The notes: a model not told the origin generated them from the letters alone. Counted from the first letter of the stretch, positions 52,695 to 61,336 are shown. The stretch is DNA of 64,000 nucleotides from Firm-04 sp045596625 (GCA_045596625.1 JAZOCU010000009.1:1-64000); one strand, 5' to 3'. Made by a program: numbers and translations.

Positions 52695-52723
52695 ATCATA
52701 CCATATTTTTCTCTCGCTGTCAA
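52695..52723 (-). promoter_or_regulatory. Promoter of the tepA-uppP-ftsK run
   Basis: Minus strand TTGACA (52718-52723), 17 bases, TATGAT (52695-52700), about 95 bases before tepA. It may drive up to twelve genes down to 40455. Confidence 0.78.
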
Positions 52724-52861
52724 GGTCAGCCCATCATCTGAACAGCAATGTCAAATCCTGTATTTTTCTGTCGCGAATGTCAAAAATGAGTGCTCTTTTT
52801 TCTGTAATGCACAAAAACTTATACAAAAATATATTTTCTTTGATTTTTTTTCAAGAAATGG

Positions 52862-52890
52862 TTGACTTCATATTCAGTCTGGTGTATAAT
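52862..52890 (+). promoter_or_regulatory. Promoter of the Pro/Ala-rich repeat protein gene
   Basis: TTGACT (52862-52867), 17 bases, TATAAT (52885-52890). Divergent from the tepA promoter, with about 140 bases between the two -35 boxes; that AT-rich gap holds nothing else I recognise. Confidence 0.8.
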
Positions 52891-52931
52891 GGAGAACATG
52901 GGACTTTATATCTTTTCGGGGGTATCCTAAT

Positions 52932-54920
52932 ATGCATATCGATTTAATTGCAGCGACCAAATCCCGCACCAAAGAGGTGCACGGAACCGATAACGGAAAA
53001 CGTACAGCCTGTGGCATCAATTTGCTGAAGGCTGTTGGTCAGTACACCTCAACAGGTGAAATGACAGATGTTGCACAGCTCACTTGTGAGAAGTGCAAGA
53101 CCATTCTCGCAAAGAAAATCATCCGTGAATCCAATAAGGAAATGGATCGTATTCTTAAAGAAGAACGTAAGATGCAAAAGAAAGAGGAGCAAGCTGCTGC
53201 CAAGCAGAGCAACGCTAAACAGCCTGCTAAGCAGCCTGCATCTCGTACTGCAGCTCCGCCCAGACCTGCTCCCGCTTCCTCGGCAAGCAGTGAGGGTTAT
53301 GTTCCGCCTTCCATGCGCAAACAACAGGCTGCTCCGCAGGTCGCTCCGCCTCCTGCACCGCCACAGCCGAGTTTTGATATCCCGACTGTGCCCACAAGTG
53401 TTCCCGGCATGATGCCTCAGCCGCAGAATGATGTTCTGGCACAGTTTGCCATGCCTGCACCCAACAATGCTCCTGCTGCACCGCAGCTGCAGAATGATTC
53501 TGAGATTCCTTCTGTACCCACCAGCATTCCCGGTGTGATGCCGCAGCCGCAGGATGATGTTCTGGCACAATTTGCAATCCCTGCACCTTCTGCACCATCC
53601 GATGACGTTCCGGACGGCGGTGGTGTGATTACATATCATGATGAACCTAGAACGTCCACTGCACCGAGCAATCCTGCCAACAATCTGTTCGATCACCTTG
53701 CAAACAGTCTGTTTAACGCCGGTGAAGCACCTGCAGTTGATATGCCGGAAGAAATACCGGAGCCGACTGTTTTTGGCATTGATGATGATACCCTTTCCGT
53801 CAGTTCCGCAGCCACAGATGCGCTTGACGTTGTTGAAGTCACTCCGGCTCCTGAGGATTATGATCCTTTCGCAAAAGTAGAGCCTCCGGTTCTGGAGTCT
53901 ATCATTCCGGAAGTTCCTGCTGCACCAGCTATGCCCGATGATGATCTGTTTATCATGCCCGGCGATGCTGCACCGCAGCCGAACATTCCGCCTGTACTCG
54001 AAGTACCTCAGCTCGATGCTATCGCTGATGAAGCACCGGTTGCTCCTGTTTTAGAGGTTCCCGAAGTACCGACACTTGAGGTACCGACTGCTCCCGCTGC
54101 TCCCGCTTATCCGCAGCAGAGCGCTCCGTTCGGTCAGATACCTGCTGTACCGACACTTGAGGTACCGACTGCTCCTGCTGCTCCCGCTTATCCGCAGCAG
54201 AGCGCTCCTTTCGGTCAGATACCTGCTGTACCGACACTCGAGGTACCGACTGCTCCTGCTGCTCCCGCTTATCCGCAGCAGAGCGCTCCGTTCGGTCAGA
54301 TACCTGCTGTACCGACACTTGAGGTTCCGACTGCTCCCGCTGCTCCCGCTTATCCGCAGCAGAGCGCTCCGTTCGGTCAAGCGCATGCTATGCCAAACGG
54401 ATTTGCCCAGCAGCCGATTCCTTCCATTCCTGCTCAGCCGGATGCACCTAAGACTCCCTCACTGCCCACACCGCTCTTTATCGGCTACGGCGCAGACGGC
54501 AGACAGATCTTCCAGACTTATGATATCAACGGTCAGCCTATCCCTGTAACCGAACCCGTATACAGCACACCGCCTCAGCAAGAATCCAAGCCGCTTGTAA
54601 CACCTCAGTTCGGCGGTGGTTCGATCCTCGATGTGGATGAACTGATGTCTGCTATGGGCATTGAGCAAAGCAAATCAGAGCCAATCGAAGAAAAAGCGAT
54701 CCAATATACTGAATACCACATTCCGCAGAAAAAGAAGAAGCCTACTCCACCGCCTAAGGCTGCACTTCCAGATCCGGCTCCCGCAGCTCCAATGTCTGCT
54801 GCCGAGGCAAAACGGAAAAAGAAGCTTGATAAGATCAACTCTGAGTTTGAAAAGAAACTCAAGGATCGCGGTATTGATCCCGAAACCGGCGCTTTTGTCG
54901 GCAAAGGCAAGAAAAAATAA
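52932..54920 (+). CDS. Pro/Ala-rich repeat protein with N-terminal zinc-finger-like domain
   Basis: A 662-residue cytoplasmic protein, no signal peptide. Residues 1-62 hold a small domain with His17, Cys27, Cys52 and Cys55 (GKRTACG and LTCEKC), a likely single zinc site. A charged helix (65-95) follows, then about 450 residues of low-complexity Pro/Ala/Glu sequence, including two PTSxPGxMPQPQxDVLAQFA repeats and four 27-residue repeats of VPTLEVPTAPAAPAYPQQ plus SAPFGQIPA. A folded-looking piece (LFIGYGADGRQIFQTYDINGQP, residues about 515-540) and a Lys-rich end (KKLDKINSEFEKKLKDRG) complete it. Not recognised as a known family; a scaffold or division-related role is guesswork. GGGGGT lies about eight bases before the ATG. 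Confidence 0.75.
   Translation: MHIDLIAATKSRTKEVHGTDNGKRTACGINLLKAVGQYTSTGEMTDVAQLTCEKCKTILAKKIIRESNKEMDRILKEERKMQKKEEQAAAKQSNAKQPAKQPASRTAAPPRPAPASSASSEGYVPPSMRKQQAAPQVAPPPAPPQPSFDIPTVPTSVPGMMPQPQNDVLAQFAMPAPNNAPAAPQLQNDSEIPSVPTSIPGVMPQPQDDVLAQFAIPAPSAPSDDVPDGGGVITYHDEPRTSTAPSNPANNLFDHLANSLFNAGEAPAVDMPEEIPEPTVFGIDDDTLSVSSAATDALDVVEVTPAPEDYDPFAKVEPPVLESIIPEVPAAPAMPDDDLFIMPGDAAPQPNIPPVLEVPQLDAIADEAPVAPVLEVPEVPTLEVPTAPAAPAYPQQSAPFGQIPAVPTLEVPTAPAAPAYPQQSAPFGQIPAVPTLEVPTAPAAPAYPQQSAPFGQIPAVPTLEVPTAPAAPAYPQQSAPFGQAHAMPNGFAQQPIPSIPAQPDAPKTPSLPTPLFIGYGADGRQIFQTYDINGQPIPVTEPVYSTPPQQESKPLVTPQFGGGSILDVDELMSAMGIEQSKSEPIEEKAIQYTEYHIPQKKKKPTPPPKAALPDPAPAAPMSAAEAKRKKKLDKINSEFEKKLKDRGIDPETGAFVGKGKKK
54066..54381 (+). 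repeat. Four tandem 81-bp repeats in the coding sequence
   Basis: Units start at 54066, 54147, 54228 and 54309; each is 81 bases (27 codons) and they differ by only a few silent changes. The fourth stops after about 24 codons. The in-frame length allows copy-number change without frameshift. Confidence 0.9.
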
Positions 54921-54964
54921 AACGATCATCGCTTAAGCTGCTCTGATCGCTAAACACTCAAAAC

Positions 54965-54999
54965 AAAAGCAGCGGTGCTTTTCTTGCTCCGCTGCTTTT
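54965..54999 (+). terminator. Terminator after the repeat protein gene
   Basis: An 11-bp perfect stem (AAAAGCAGCGG and its complement) with a 13-base loop and a T run, 45 bases past the stop and just before the CPBP gene ribosome site. Confidence 0.75.
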
Positions 55000-55017
55000 C
55001 ATTTCTCAGGAGGATTT

Positions 55018-55989
55018 ATGAATCAAACATCTCAACACAATGCATCGCGTGCTTACACACTCTCTGCACTGAATCTATCCCTTTATGCCGTTATTTGCAT
55101 GATTCTCCCTTCATTGATCCAGATACTCTATTTTCGCATCTTCGATACCGATACAATGTCCAACAGCATTGCATATTTGATCTCTTTTCTGCCGATGTAT
55201 TGTATTGCTTTTCCTATTTACCTGCTCATCAGCAAAAAAATCGAACCATTGTCGCCCCCAAAGCATTCTCTGCCGATCGGAAAATGGATCATTGCTTTGT
55301 GTATCTGTGAAGCGATCATGCTATTTGGTAATCTGATCGGCATGATCCTCTCCGCAATTCTCACAGTACTGTTCCCTGATGTTGCAACTACAACGCTCAA
55401 CAACTATGTCTTTGGAGAAGATCCATATCTTTTCCTGTTCTTTGCTGTCGTTTGTGCTCCCATTATCGAGGAAATGCTGTTCCGCAAGGTTTTCATCGAC
55501 CGTGTCCGCAAATATGGCGATGGTTGGGCAATTCTGTGCTCCGGCTTGCTGTTCGGACTGTTCCATGGCAATTTTACTCAGTTCTTCTATGCCGCCGGCA
55601 TTGGTATGTTCTTTGCCTTTATCTACGTTCGTACCGGAAAAATCCTGCATACGATTTCATTGCATGTGGCAATCAATTTCCTCGGATCTGCTGTGCCGGC
55701 GCTATTGATGGATCCCGATGCCTATCAACAGCTTCTCTCTGCCGATAGCGCAAGCACCGAGGAGCTCTTGCTGATTTTTCAAAATATTTTCCCTTATCTT
55801 GTTTTCTCTTTCTGTGTCTGGATTGTCGCTATTGTCGGTCTGGTACTTCTGTTGACCTCAATCCGCAAATTTGAGCTGCAGCCGGCACAATGTCCCACGA
55901 AAGCAAAATCTGTTTTGCTGAATCCAGGCATCTTGATCTTCGTTGTACTCTGCATTCTCATGTTCCTGATCAATATGATTTGGGGATAA
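55018..55989 (+). CDS. CPBP family intramembrane metalloprotease
   Basis: A 323-residue protein with about eight membrane helices. The CPBP/Abi motifs are all present: EEMLFRK (EExxxR, about residue 152), FGLFHGNFTQF (FxxxH), and HVAINFL (HxxxN/D). These proteases cut membrane-buried peptides and take part in bacteriocin maturation or immunity and protein processing. No bacteriocin gene is visible nearby. AGGAGG lies four to five bases before ATG 55018. No separate promoter is obvious, so it probably relies on readthrough of the terminator at 54965-54999. Confidence 0.87.
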   Translation: MNQTSQHNASRAYTLSALNLSLYAVICMILPSLIQILYFRIFDTDTMSNSIAYLISFLPMYCIAFPIYLLISKKIEPLSPPKHSLPIGKWIIALCICEAIMLFGNLIGMILSAILTVLFPDVATTTLNNYVFGEDPYLFLFFAVVCAPIIEEMLFRKVFIDRVRKYGDGWAILCSGLLFGLFHGNFTQFFYAAGIGMFFAFIYVRTGKILHTISLHVAINFLGSAVPALLMDPDAYQQLLSADSASTEELLLIFQNIFPYLVFSFCVWIVAIVGLVLLLTSIRKFELQPAQCPTKAKSVLLNPGILIFVVLCILMFLINMIWG

Positions 55990-56021
55990 CGCAATAATAT
56001 TGTGAATTTTTAAGAAACCTC

Positions 56022-56050
56022 TTGACATCCAGAGCAAAAAATAGTATAAT
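56022..56050 (+). promoter_or_regulatory. Promoter of the small orphan gene
   Basis: TTGACA (56022-56027), 17 bases, TATAAT (56045-56050): both boxes match consensus exactly, predicting strong expression. Confidence 0.85.
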
Positions 56051-56109
56051 GTGACTATACGCAATCACTGCAATCGGATACAAAATCAACTACTTTTTGG
56101 AGGTATCTC

Positions 56110-56475
56110 ATGGCTTCTGCAAAAAATATGGTTCTTGCCGGCGATTATGCAGGCTGCCGCATTTTCCGAATGTCTGCTACCTGCGCTTATATTTCCGGTA
56201 CAATGAAGAAAATTGATGATGTTCGCTTTTGTCCTGAATCAGTTGTGCGTTATGAGGTTTTGACTGATGACGTCATCCGCTCCGGCAATTCCTTATTGCT
56301 GACCGGTGCTCTGGATCCCTGCTGCCTCAACAATCTTCGACTGCATGCTTCCGCTGCAATGCAGGCAAAGGGTATTTATACCCTTGTTGTGAAGTTTCAA
56401 GACGATAAGCGCTCACTCATCGAAGTCGATGAAAAGATCTATATGGCGATTGCTCGCCGCATGAATGCTGACTGA
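56110..56475 (+). CDS. Small soluble protein of unknown function
   Basis: A 121-residue protein with no signal peptide, membrane helix or known motif. It contains five cysteines (GCRIF, ATCAY, RFCPES, DPCC). The C-terminal half (TLVVKFQDDKRSLIEVDEKIYMAIARRM) looks like a small alpha/beta fold. GGAGG lies six to seven bases before ATG 56110, and it has a consensus promoter and its own terminator, so it is a real and probably well-expressed single gene. I do not recognise the family. Confidence 0.75.
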   Translation: MASAKNMVLAGDYAGCRIFRMSATCAYISGTMKKIDDVRFCPESVVRYEVLTDDVIRSGNSLLLTGALDPCCLNNLRLHASAAMQAKGIYTLVVKFQDDKRSLIEVDEKIYMAIARRMNAD

Positions 56476-56490
56476 TCAATTCTATATCAA

Positions 56491-56528
56491 AAAATGGCTT
56501 ACACTCCAAACGGAATGTAAGCCATTTT
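56491..56528. terminator. Bidirectional terminator between orphan gene and ECF gene
   Basis: A 17-bp stem with one mismatch and loop AAAC, with A and T runs on both sides, lying between converging genes. Confidence 0.85.
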
Positions 56529-56536
56529 TATTGCTG

Positions 56537-57040
56537 TTATTTTGGTATCCGCACATGAAAGCGATCAATTGCCAGTGCACAAGCACAGTAAACCAATGCC
56601 GAGGCGGTTGACTGTACAATATTACCGGGCAGTGTCGCCAAAAACTGCACCCAAGGATTTCCTTGGTACAATATAACTTCAGTCAGCCAATATCCTACAA
56701 TCGTGATCAGACAGCATATTGCACAGGATATCACGCGTCTGGCACAAAACATCCGCTCACCGCCGATCATTGAACAGGCAAATGCCAATGCAGCTTTGAT
56801 CAGAAAGGTCGGCAGACAATATATCGCATATCCCGAAATCAAATCTGCCATGGCACCGCCGAGTGCCGCAGCACCCATTGCATAAGGCAAGGGCAGCCAA
56901 GCCGCTGCAAGATAAATCGCAGCATCGCCAAGATGAATATAGCCATGTCCCGACGGAATATGGATCGCTGCTGTCAATACACAGATCATTGCTGTCATCA
57001 GCGCTGCATTGACCAAATTTTTAATTTTCGCATTTTTCAT
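56537..57040 (-). CDS. ECF transporter S component, probably for vitamin B6
   Basis: A 167-residue membrane protein with five or six helices and the ECF S-component pattern: a short N-terminus (KNAKIKNLVNAALMTAMI), small-residue-rich helices (AAALGGAMADLISGY) and Asn/Asp at the ligand face (HLGDAAIYLAAAWLP). It captures a vitamin and works with a shared EcfAAT module encoded elsewhere. Its ATG overlaps the stop of a pyridoxal kinase gene (ATGA), which suggests pyridoxine, pyridoxal or pyridoxamine as substrate (PdxU-like). That assignment rests on context. GGAG is not evident before the ATG, in keeping with coupling. Confidence 0.82.
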   Translation of the reverse strand: MKNAKIKNLVNAALMTAMICVLTAAIHIPSGHGYIHLGDAAIYLAAAWLPLPYAMGAAALGGAMADLISGYAIYCLPTFLIKAALAFACSMIGGERMFCARRVISCAICCLITIVGYWLTEVILYQGNPWVQFLATLPGNIVQSTASALVYCACALAIDRFHVRIPK

Positions 57041-57867
57041 AGATAATCCTCCAACGCTCTCAAAAGCGGTTCAAACAATACTCCTTCATCTGCTGAGGTA
57101 TTCTGCTGTAAGGTATATTGTGTCACCGCTGATAAAAACTGTCCTGCAGTCCGCACTGCCTGCTCCAGCTTCCTGCCGCGAGCCAGTGCTGCACACACCA
57201 CCGAGGCAAACAGATCACCGGTACCGGAAAACAGACTTTTTGTTCGATGTACCGTATCAAAAGAAACCGATCCGTTGCAATAGGTCAGATTGCAGATCAT
57301 ATCCTCTCGAACAATACCTGTGATCACAACCGATCCGCAGCCAAGTGCTGCAAGCTGCTGCGCCAATGCTACGGCTTCTGCCGTATGCAATGTCTCACCA
57401 TGATAGGGCGTATCCGTCAGCAAACAAGCTTCTGTTACATTAGGCGTGATAACATCAGCAAATGCAACCAGCTCTCGCATGGCTTTACACAGCGCAGGTG
57501 TATAGGTGCTGTATAATTTGCCATCATCTCCCATCACAGTATCCAGCAGGATCCTGCACTCCGGATTGATTTCTTTTTGTCGGATGAAAAAATCACGCAC
57601 GACTGCAATTTGTCCTTCTGAACCCAAAAAACCGCTATATATCATCGAAAACATCAGATCTGACCAGCTTTCCAAATATGCCGGCATTGCATCAGTCAGA
57701 TCCGTGAACACATAATCAGAAAAGCCGGTGTGCTTTGATAACACCGCAGTCGGCACCGGGCACGCCTGCACACCTAATACCGATAAAATCGGAAGCGCTG
57801 TGGTCAGGGAGCATCGCCCATATCCGGACAAGTCATTAATACAAGCTACACGAGGGACTGCACCCAA
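57037..57867 (-). CDS. pdxK: Pyridoxamine/pyridoxal kinase
   Basis: A 276-residue ribokinase-fold kinase that phosphorylates B6 vitamers for pyridoxal phosphate salvage. The N-terminal INDLSGYGRCSLT, the middle TPNVTEACLLT and FSGTGDLFASVV with its catalytic Asp match the PdxK/PdxY group. The start is TTG 57867, with AAAGGAG about ten bases upstream; the nearby ATG is out of frame. A strong promoter is 34 bases upstream. It is coupled to the ECF S component downstream, forming an uptake-and-trap pair for vitamin B6. Confidence 0.88.
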   Translation of the reverse strand: MGAVPRVACINDLSGYGRCSLTTALPILSVLGVQACPVPTAVLSKHTGFSDYVFTDLTDAMPAYLESWSDLMFSMIYSGFLGSEGQIAVVRDFFIRQKEINPECRILLDTVMGDDGKLYSTYTPALCKAMRELVAFADVITPNVTEACLLTDTPYHGETLHTAEAVALAQQLAALGCGSVVITGIVREDMICNLTYCNGSVSFDTVHRTKSLFSGTGDLFASVVCAALARGRKLEQAVRTAGQFLSAVTQYTLQQNTSADEGVLFEPLLRALEDYL

Positions 57868-57900
57868 CCCCCTTCATCTCCTTTCACAATTCGCTCTATC

Positions 57901-57929
57901 ATTATAGCACAATCACCGGTAAATTGCAA
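57901..57929 (-). promoter_or_regulatory. Promoter of the pdxK-ECF pair
   Basis: Minus strand TTGCAA (57924-57929), 17 bases, TATAAT (57901-57906). Confidence 0.78.
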
Positions 57930-58022
57930 GACCAAATATTCACACACCGATTGCTCCTCGCATTTTGCACAGAAACAACAAAATATGCAATACACAATGC
58001 AGAAAAATCTACACGAAAACTA

Positions 58023-58063
58023 TTGACAAAGCCACCATCCGGGTGATATCATATTGATATCAC
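58023..58063 (+). promoter_or_regulatory. Candidate operator-promoter of the ABC transporter: 21-bp palindrome downstream of a TTGACA box
   Basis: TTGACA (58023-58028) is followed 14 bases later by GTGATATCA-TAT-TGATATCAC (58043-58063), a perfect palindrome with a 3-base centre that covers the -10 position. This is the layout of a repressor operator. The regulator is not known. Confidence 0.6.
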
Positions 58064-58177
58064 TCCAGCAACTCGTACAATTCAATTGTGATTCTTCACA
58101 AAATGCAAAATCACTTGCTTTCCTGTTCGTTCAATACGTAAATTCTGGTTCTATTTCACAAAATTGACACATTTATA

Positions 58178-58241
58178 TGCTATACTAAACGGTGCTGCTA
58201 TAATAGTATTGATAAGCGATAACGGTAACACTGTATCGCTT
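58178..58241 (+). promoter_or_regulatory. ABC transporter leader: extended -10 sites and hairpin
   Basis: TGCTATACT (58178-58186) is an extended -10 candidate and TATAAT occurs at 58199-58204, both without a good -35. A hairpin AAGCGATA (58214-58221) with TATCGCTT (58234-58241), followed by TTCCC, could attenuate. The true start is undecided. Confidence 0.4.
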
Positions 58242-58277
58242 TTCCCTTAGACTACATATCAGAAAGGTTGTGTTGTT

Positions 58278-61200
58278 TTGCTCAAGCTCAAAGGAATTAC
58301 GAAAAATTATCTCGCCGGCGATTCCGAAGTGCAAGCACTCAAGGGTATTGATGTTACCTTCCGAAAAAATGAATTTGTATCGGTGCTCGGTCCCTCAGGT
58401 TGTGGTAAAACCACGTTGTTGAACATCATCGGCGGTCTTGATCGTTATACCGAAGGCGATCTCATCATTCAAAACATTTCAACCAAGGAGTATTCTGACA
58501 GAGATTGGGATGATTATCGGAACCACACCATTGGTTTTGTATTCCAGACCTATAATCTGATCCCCCATCAGACGGTGCTTGCCAATGTTGAGCTGGCATT
58601 GACATTGTCCGGTGTTTCCAAATCCGAACGCCGTGAACGGGCAAAGGCTATGCTCCAAAAGGTCGGACTCGGTGATCAGATCCATAAAAAGCCGAATCAG
58701 ATGTCCGGCGGTCAGATGCAGCGTGTCGCGATTGCACGTGCACTCATTAACAACCCCGAAATCCTCCTTGCCGATGAGCCTACCGGTGCATTGGATACCG
58801 AAACCAGTGTACAGATCATGGATCTTCTCAAAGAGATCGCAAAAGATCGCCTTGTTATCATGGTAACTCATAACCCCGAGCTTGCCGAACAATATTCTAC
58901 CAGAATCCTGCGGCTGCTCGATGGTAAGATCGTCAGCGATTCCAAGCCTTATGAAGGCGCTCAGCAAAAGAAAAAAGATAAGGCTAATCAGGAAAAGACT
59001 GCCAAGAAAAAGAAGAAAAAGCATGTTTCCATGAACTTCCTTACTGCCGGCTCTCTTTCTCTCAACAATCTGATGACGAAAAAGGCACGTACCTTCCTGA
59101 CCTCTTATGCAGGCAGTATCGGTATTATCGGTATTTCGTTGATTCTCTCACTTTCCGATGGCTTCCAGACCTATATCAATACCGTTCAGGAAAATACACT
59201 TTCTTCTTATCCCCTCGTTATTGAGGAACAAGCTGCCGATCTTTCCGGTCTGATGGAATCTCTTGCCAATACCGCACCGAAAGATGATGCTCATGAGCTT
59301 GATAAGGTCTATATCAGCGATACCGCCTCGGCAATGCTCAATGCAATGGTTTCCGAAGTACAGGAAAATGATATGTCCGGTCTCAAGAAATATATCGAGG
59401 AGCACCAAGCTGAGCTGGATGATTATCATATCGCTTACAGCTATTTCGTAACACCGCAGATCTATCTTGCCGATACCGCTGAGGATGTAACCGTTGTCAA
59501 TCCGAATCCTATGGTCGATGCCTATTATCAGATGCTGGGCTATGATATGAGCAGCGCATCCTCTGCCTATTCCTCTATGATGAATATGGGCACCTCGATG
59601 ATGGATGTCTGGACAACGCTCTATGGTGACCAGAATCTGCTGGATTCACAATATGATGTGATCTCCGGTCACTGGCCCACCAATTATCAGGAAGCTGTGC
59701 TGGTCGTCGATGACCGCAATGAAATTACTGACCTGACAATGTATGGTCTGGGTCTGCGTGATGCCGGTAAGATTTCTGAGATTTTTGCTACCATTATGAG
59801 CGGCGGAACATTGGAATCACAAGCTGACAGCTTTGACTATGATGAGCTGCTGAATCTCCAGTTCAAGCTTATTCTCAACACCGATATCTACGAATATGAC
59901 GAAACAAAGCAGTGTTGGGTCGATCGCAGCAAAAATGATGATTACATGAAAGAGAAGATCGAAAACGGCCTGCCGATCAAGATCAGCGGTATTGTCCGTG
60001 CCAAGGAAGGCACCGTTTCCGGCGCTCTGTCTGCAGGTACGATCTGCTATACAAAAGAACTTACCGATTATCTGATTGAAGAAATTGCAAAATCCGATAT
60101 CGTAAAAGAACAGCAAGCAGATCCCGAAATTGATGTCTTCACCGGCTACCCCTTTGAAGACCCCGATGAGGATGTTACCATCGAGGATGTTTACGAGTAC
60201 ATCGACAATATGAGTCAGGCTGAGCTGCAGCAGATGCAGATGATGTTTGGCACTCTTTATGGTGATTCCTTCAACAGCACTGATGTGATCGATGCGCTCA
60301 ACTCAATGAGCGATGATGAGCTGGTTGCTGCTTTGGGTCCCCAGATGATTGCAGGCATTACCGTTGATGATGCCAAAACCTTCGCTGCTACGGATCAGGG
60401 CAAATACGCACTGGCACAGGCAATCGCTGCCGGTTTGGGCGTTCCTGCCGATCCCGCTCTTGTTGATAGTCTCTCTGATGAGGATCTGCTTGCAACTTAT
60501 CAGCAGATCGTACTCTCCTCCGTAACCGCTGACCAGATCCGTGCACAGATCGCTGCAATGAGCGATGATCAGCTGAATCAATTGGCTGCTTCTCTGAATC
60601 CTGCTAACGATGCCGAGAGCTTAAAGCAGATGCTCGCTACCATGGATGAGGATACTTTACTCACGATCTTTAAGGAACAAGTGCTCTCTGCCTCCACTGA
60701 GAATACCTATAACGGCAATCTCAGCATTATGGGTGTGCATGATCCCGATCATCCCAATGCCATCATGATCTACTCCAACAGCTTTGAAGCAAAGGAAAAC
60801 TTTGAAACCTTCCTAGAAGACTATAACCAGAAACAGATCGATGCAGATAATGAAGCCGGTGTCATCGAATATACCGACTATATCGGCATCATGCTCTCCT
60901 CGGTTACCAAGATCATTAACATGATCTCCTATGTTCTCATCGGTTTTGTCTCTATTTCACTGGTGGTTTCCTCTATCATGATCGGCATTATCACCTATAT
61001 CTCCGTGCTGGAACGTACCAAGGAAATCGGTATTCTCCGTTCGATCGGTGCTTCCAAACGAGATATCAGCCGTGTATTCAATGCCGAAACCTTCCTTGTA
61101 GGTTTGGTATCCGGCGTTCTGGGTGTTTTGATTACTATACTGCTGGATATCCCCATTAACATCATCATTGAACACGTTTCCGGTGCGCCCGATATTGCTT

Positions 61201-61325
61201 TCCTGCGCCCCCTCTATGCCGTGATCCTCATTGCAATCAGCATTATTCTTACACTGATTGCCGGCCTTGTTCCTTCTCATATGGCTGCCAAAAAGGATCC
61301 CGTTATTGCTTTGCGTTCTGAATAA
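58278..61325 (+). CDS. Fused ABC transporter ATPase and FtsX-type permease (MacB-like, large extracellular domain)
   Basis: A 1015-residue protein. The N-terminal ATPase (1-230) has Walker A GPSGCGKTT, signature MSGGQMQRVAIARAL, Walker B ILLADEPTGALD and the H-loop VTHNPEL. A Lys-rich linker (about 232-252) leads to TM1 (about 272-292, SYAGSIGIIGISLILSL), a very large extracellular domain (about 295-870), and three C-terminal helices with the FtsX signature ERTKEIGILRSIGASKRDIS. MacB-type machines drive periplasmic or wall-side work rather than transport across the membrane; exports of peptides or antibiotic defence are typical. The extracellular part contains repeated SDDEL-like helices. Start TTG 58278 with AAAGG ten bases upstream. 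Confidence 0.87.
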   Translation: MLKLKGITKNYLAGDSEVQALKGIDVTFRKNEFVSVLGPSGCGKTTLLNIIGGLDRYTEGDLIIQNISTKEYSDRDWDDYRNHTIGFVFQTYNLIPHQTVLANVELALTLSGVSKSERRERAKAMLQKVGLGDQIHKKPNQMSGGQMQRVAIARALINNPEILLADEPTGALDTETSVQIMDLLKEIAKDRLVIMVTHNPELAEQYSTRILRLLDGKIVSDSKPYEGAQQKKKDKANQEKTAKKKKKKHVSMNFLTAGSLSLNNLMTKKARTFLTSYAGSIGIIGISLILSLSDGFQTYINTVQENTLSSYPLVIEEQAADLSGLMESLANTAPKDDAHELDKVYISDTASAMLNAMVSEVQENDMSGLKKYIEEHQAELDDYHIAYSYFVTPQIYLADTAEDVTVVNPNPMVDAYYQMLGYDMSSASSAYSSMMNMGTSMMDVWTTLYGDQNLLDSQYDVISGHWPTNYQEAVLVVDDRNEITDLTMYGLGLRDAGKISEIFATIMSGGTLESQADSFDYDELLNLQFKLILNTDIYEYDETKQCWVDRSKNDDYMKEKIENGLPIKISGIVRAKEGTVSGALSAGTICYTKELTDYLIEEIAKSDIVKEQQADPEIDVFTGYPFEDPDEDVTIEDVYEYIDNMSQAELQQMQMMFGTLYGDSFNSTDVIDALNSMSDDELVAALGPQMIAGITVDDAKTFAATDQGKYALAQAIAAGLGVPADPALVDSLSDEDLLATYQQIVLSSVTADQIRAQIAAMSDDQLNQLAASLNPANDAESLKQMLATMDEDTLLTIFKEQVLSASTENTYNGNLSIMGVHDPDHPNAIMIYSNSFEAKENFETFLEDYNQKQIDADNEAGVIEYTDYIGIMLSSVTKIINMISYVLIGFVSISLVVSSIMIGIITYISVLERTKEIGILRSIGASKRDISRVFNAETFLVGLVSGVLGVLITILLDIPINIIIEHVSGAPDIAFLRPLYAVILIAISIILTLIAGLVPSHMAAKKDPVIALRSE

Positions 61326-61336
61326 TCCATACTCTC

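Noticed and set aside
54066..54381. 81-bp direct repeats as a CRISPR array
   Set aside because: Units are contiguous, in frame and encode a Pro/Ala-rich protein; no unique spacers and no cas genes.
54019..54549. Alternative frames across the repeat region on both strands
   Set aside because: Repetitive low-complexity translations that exist only because the repeat length is a multiple of three.
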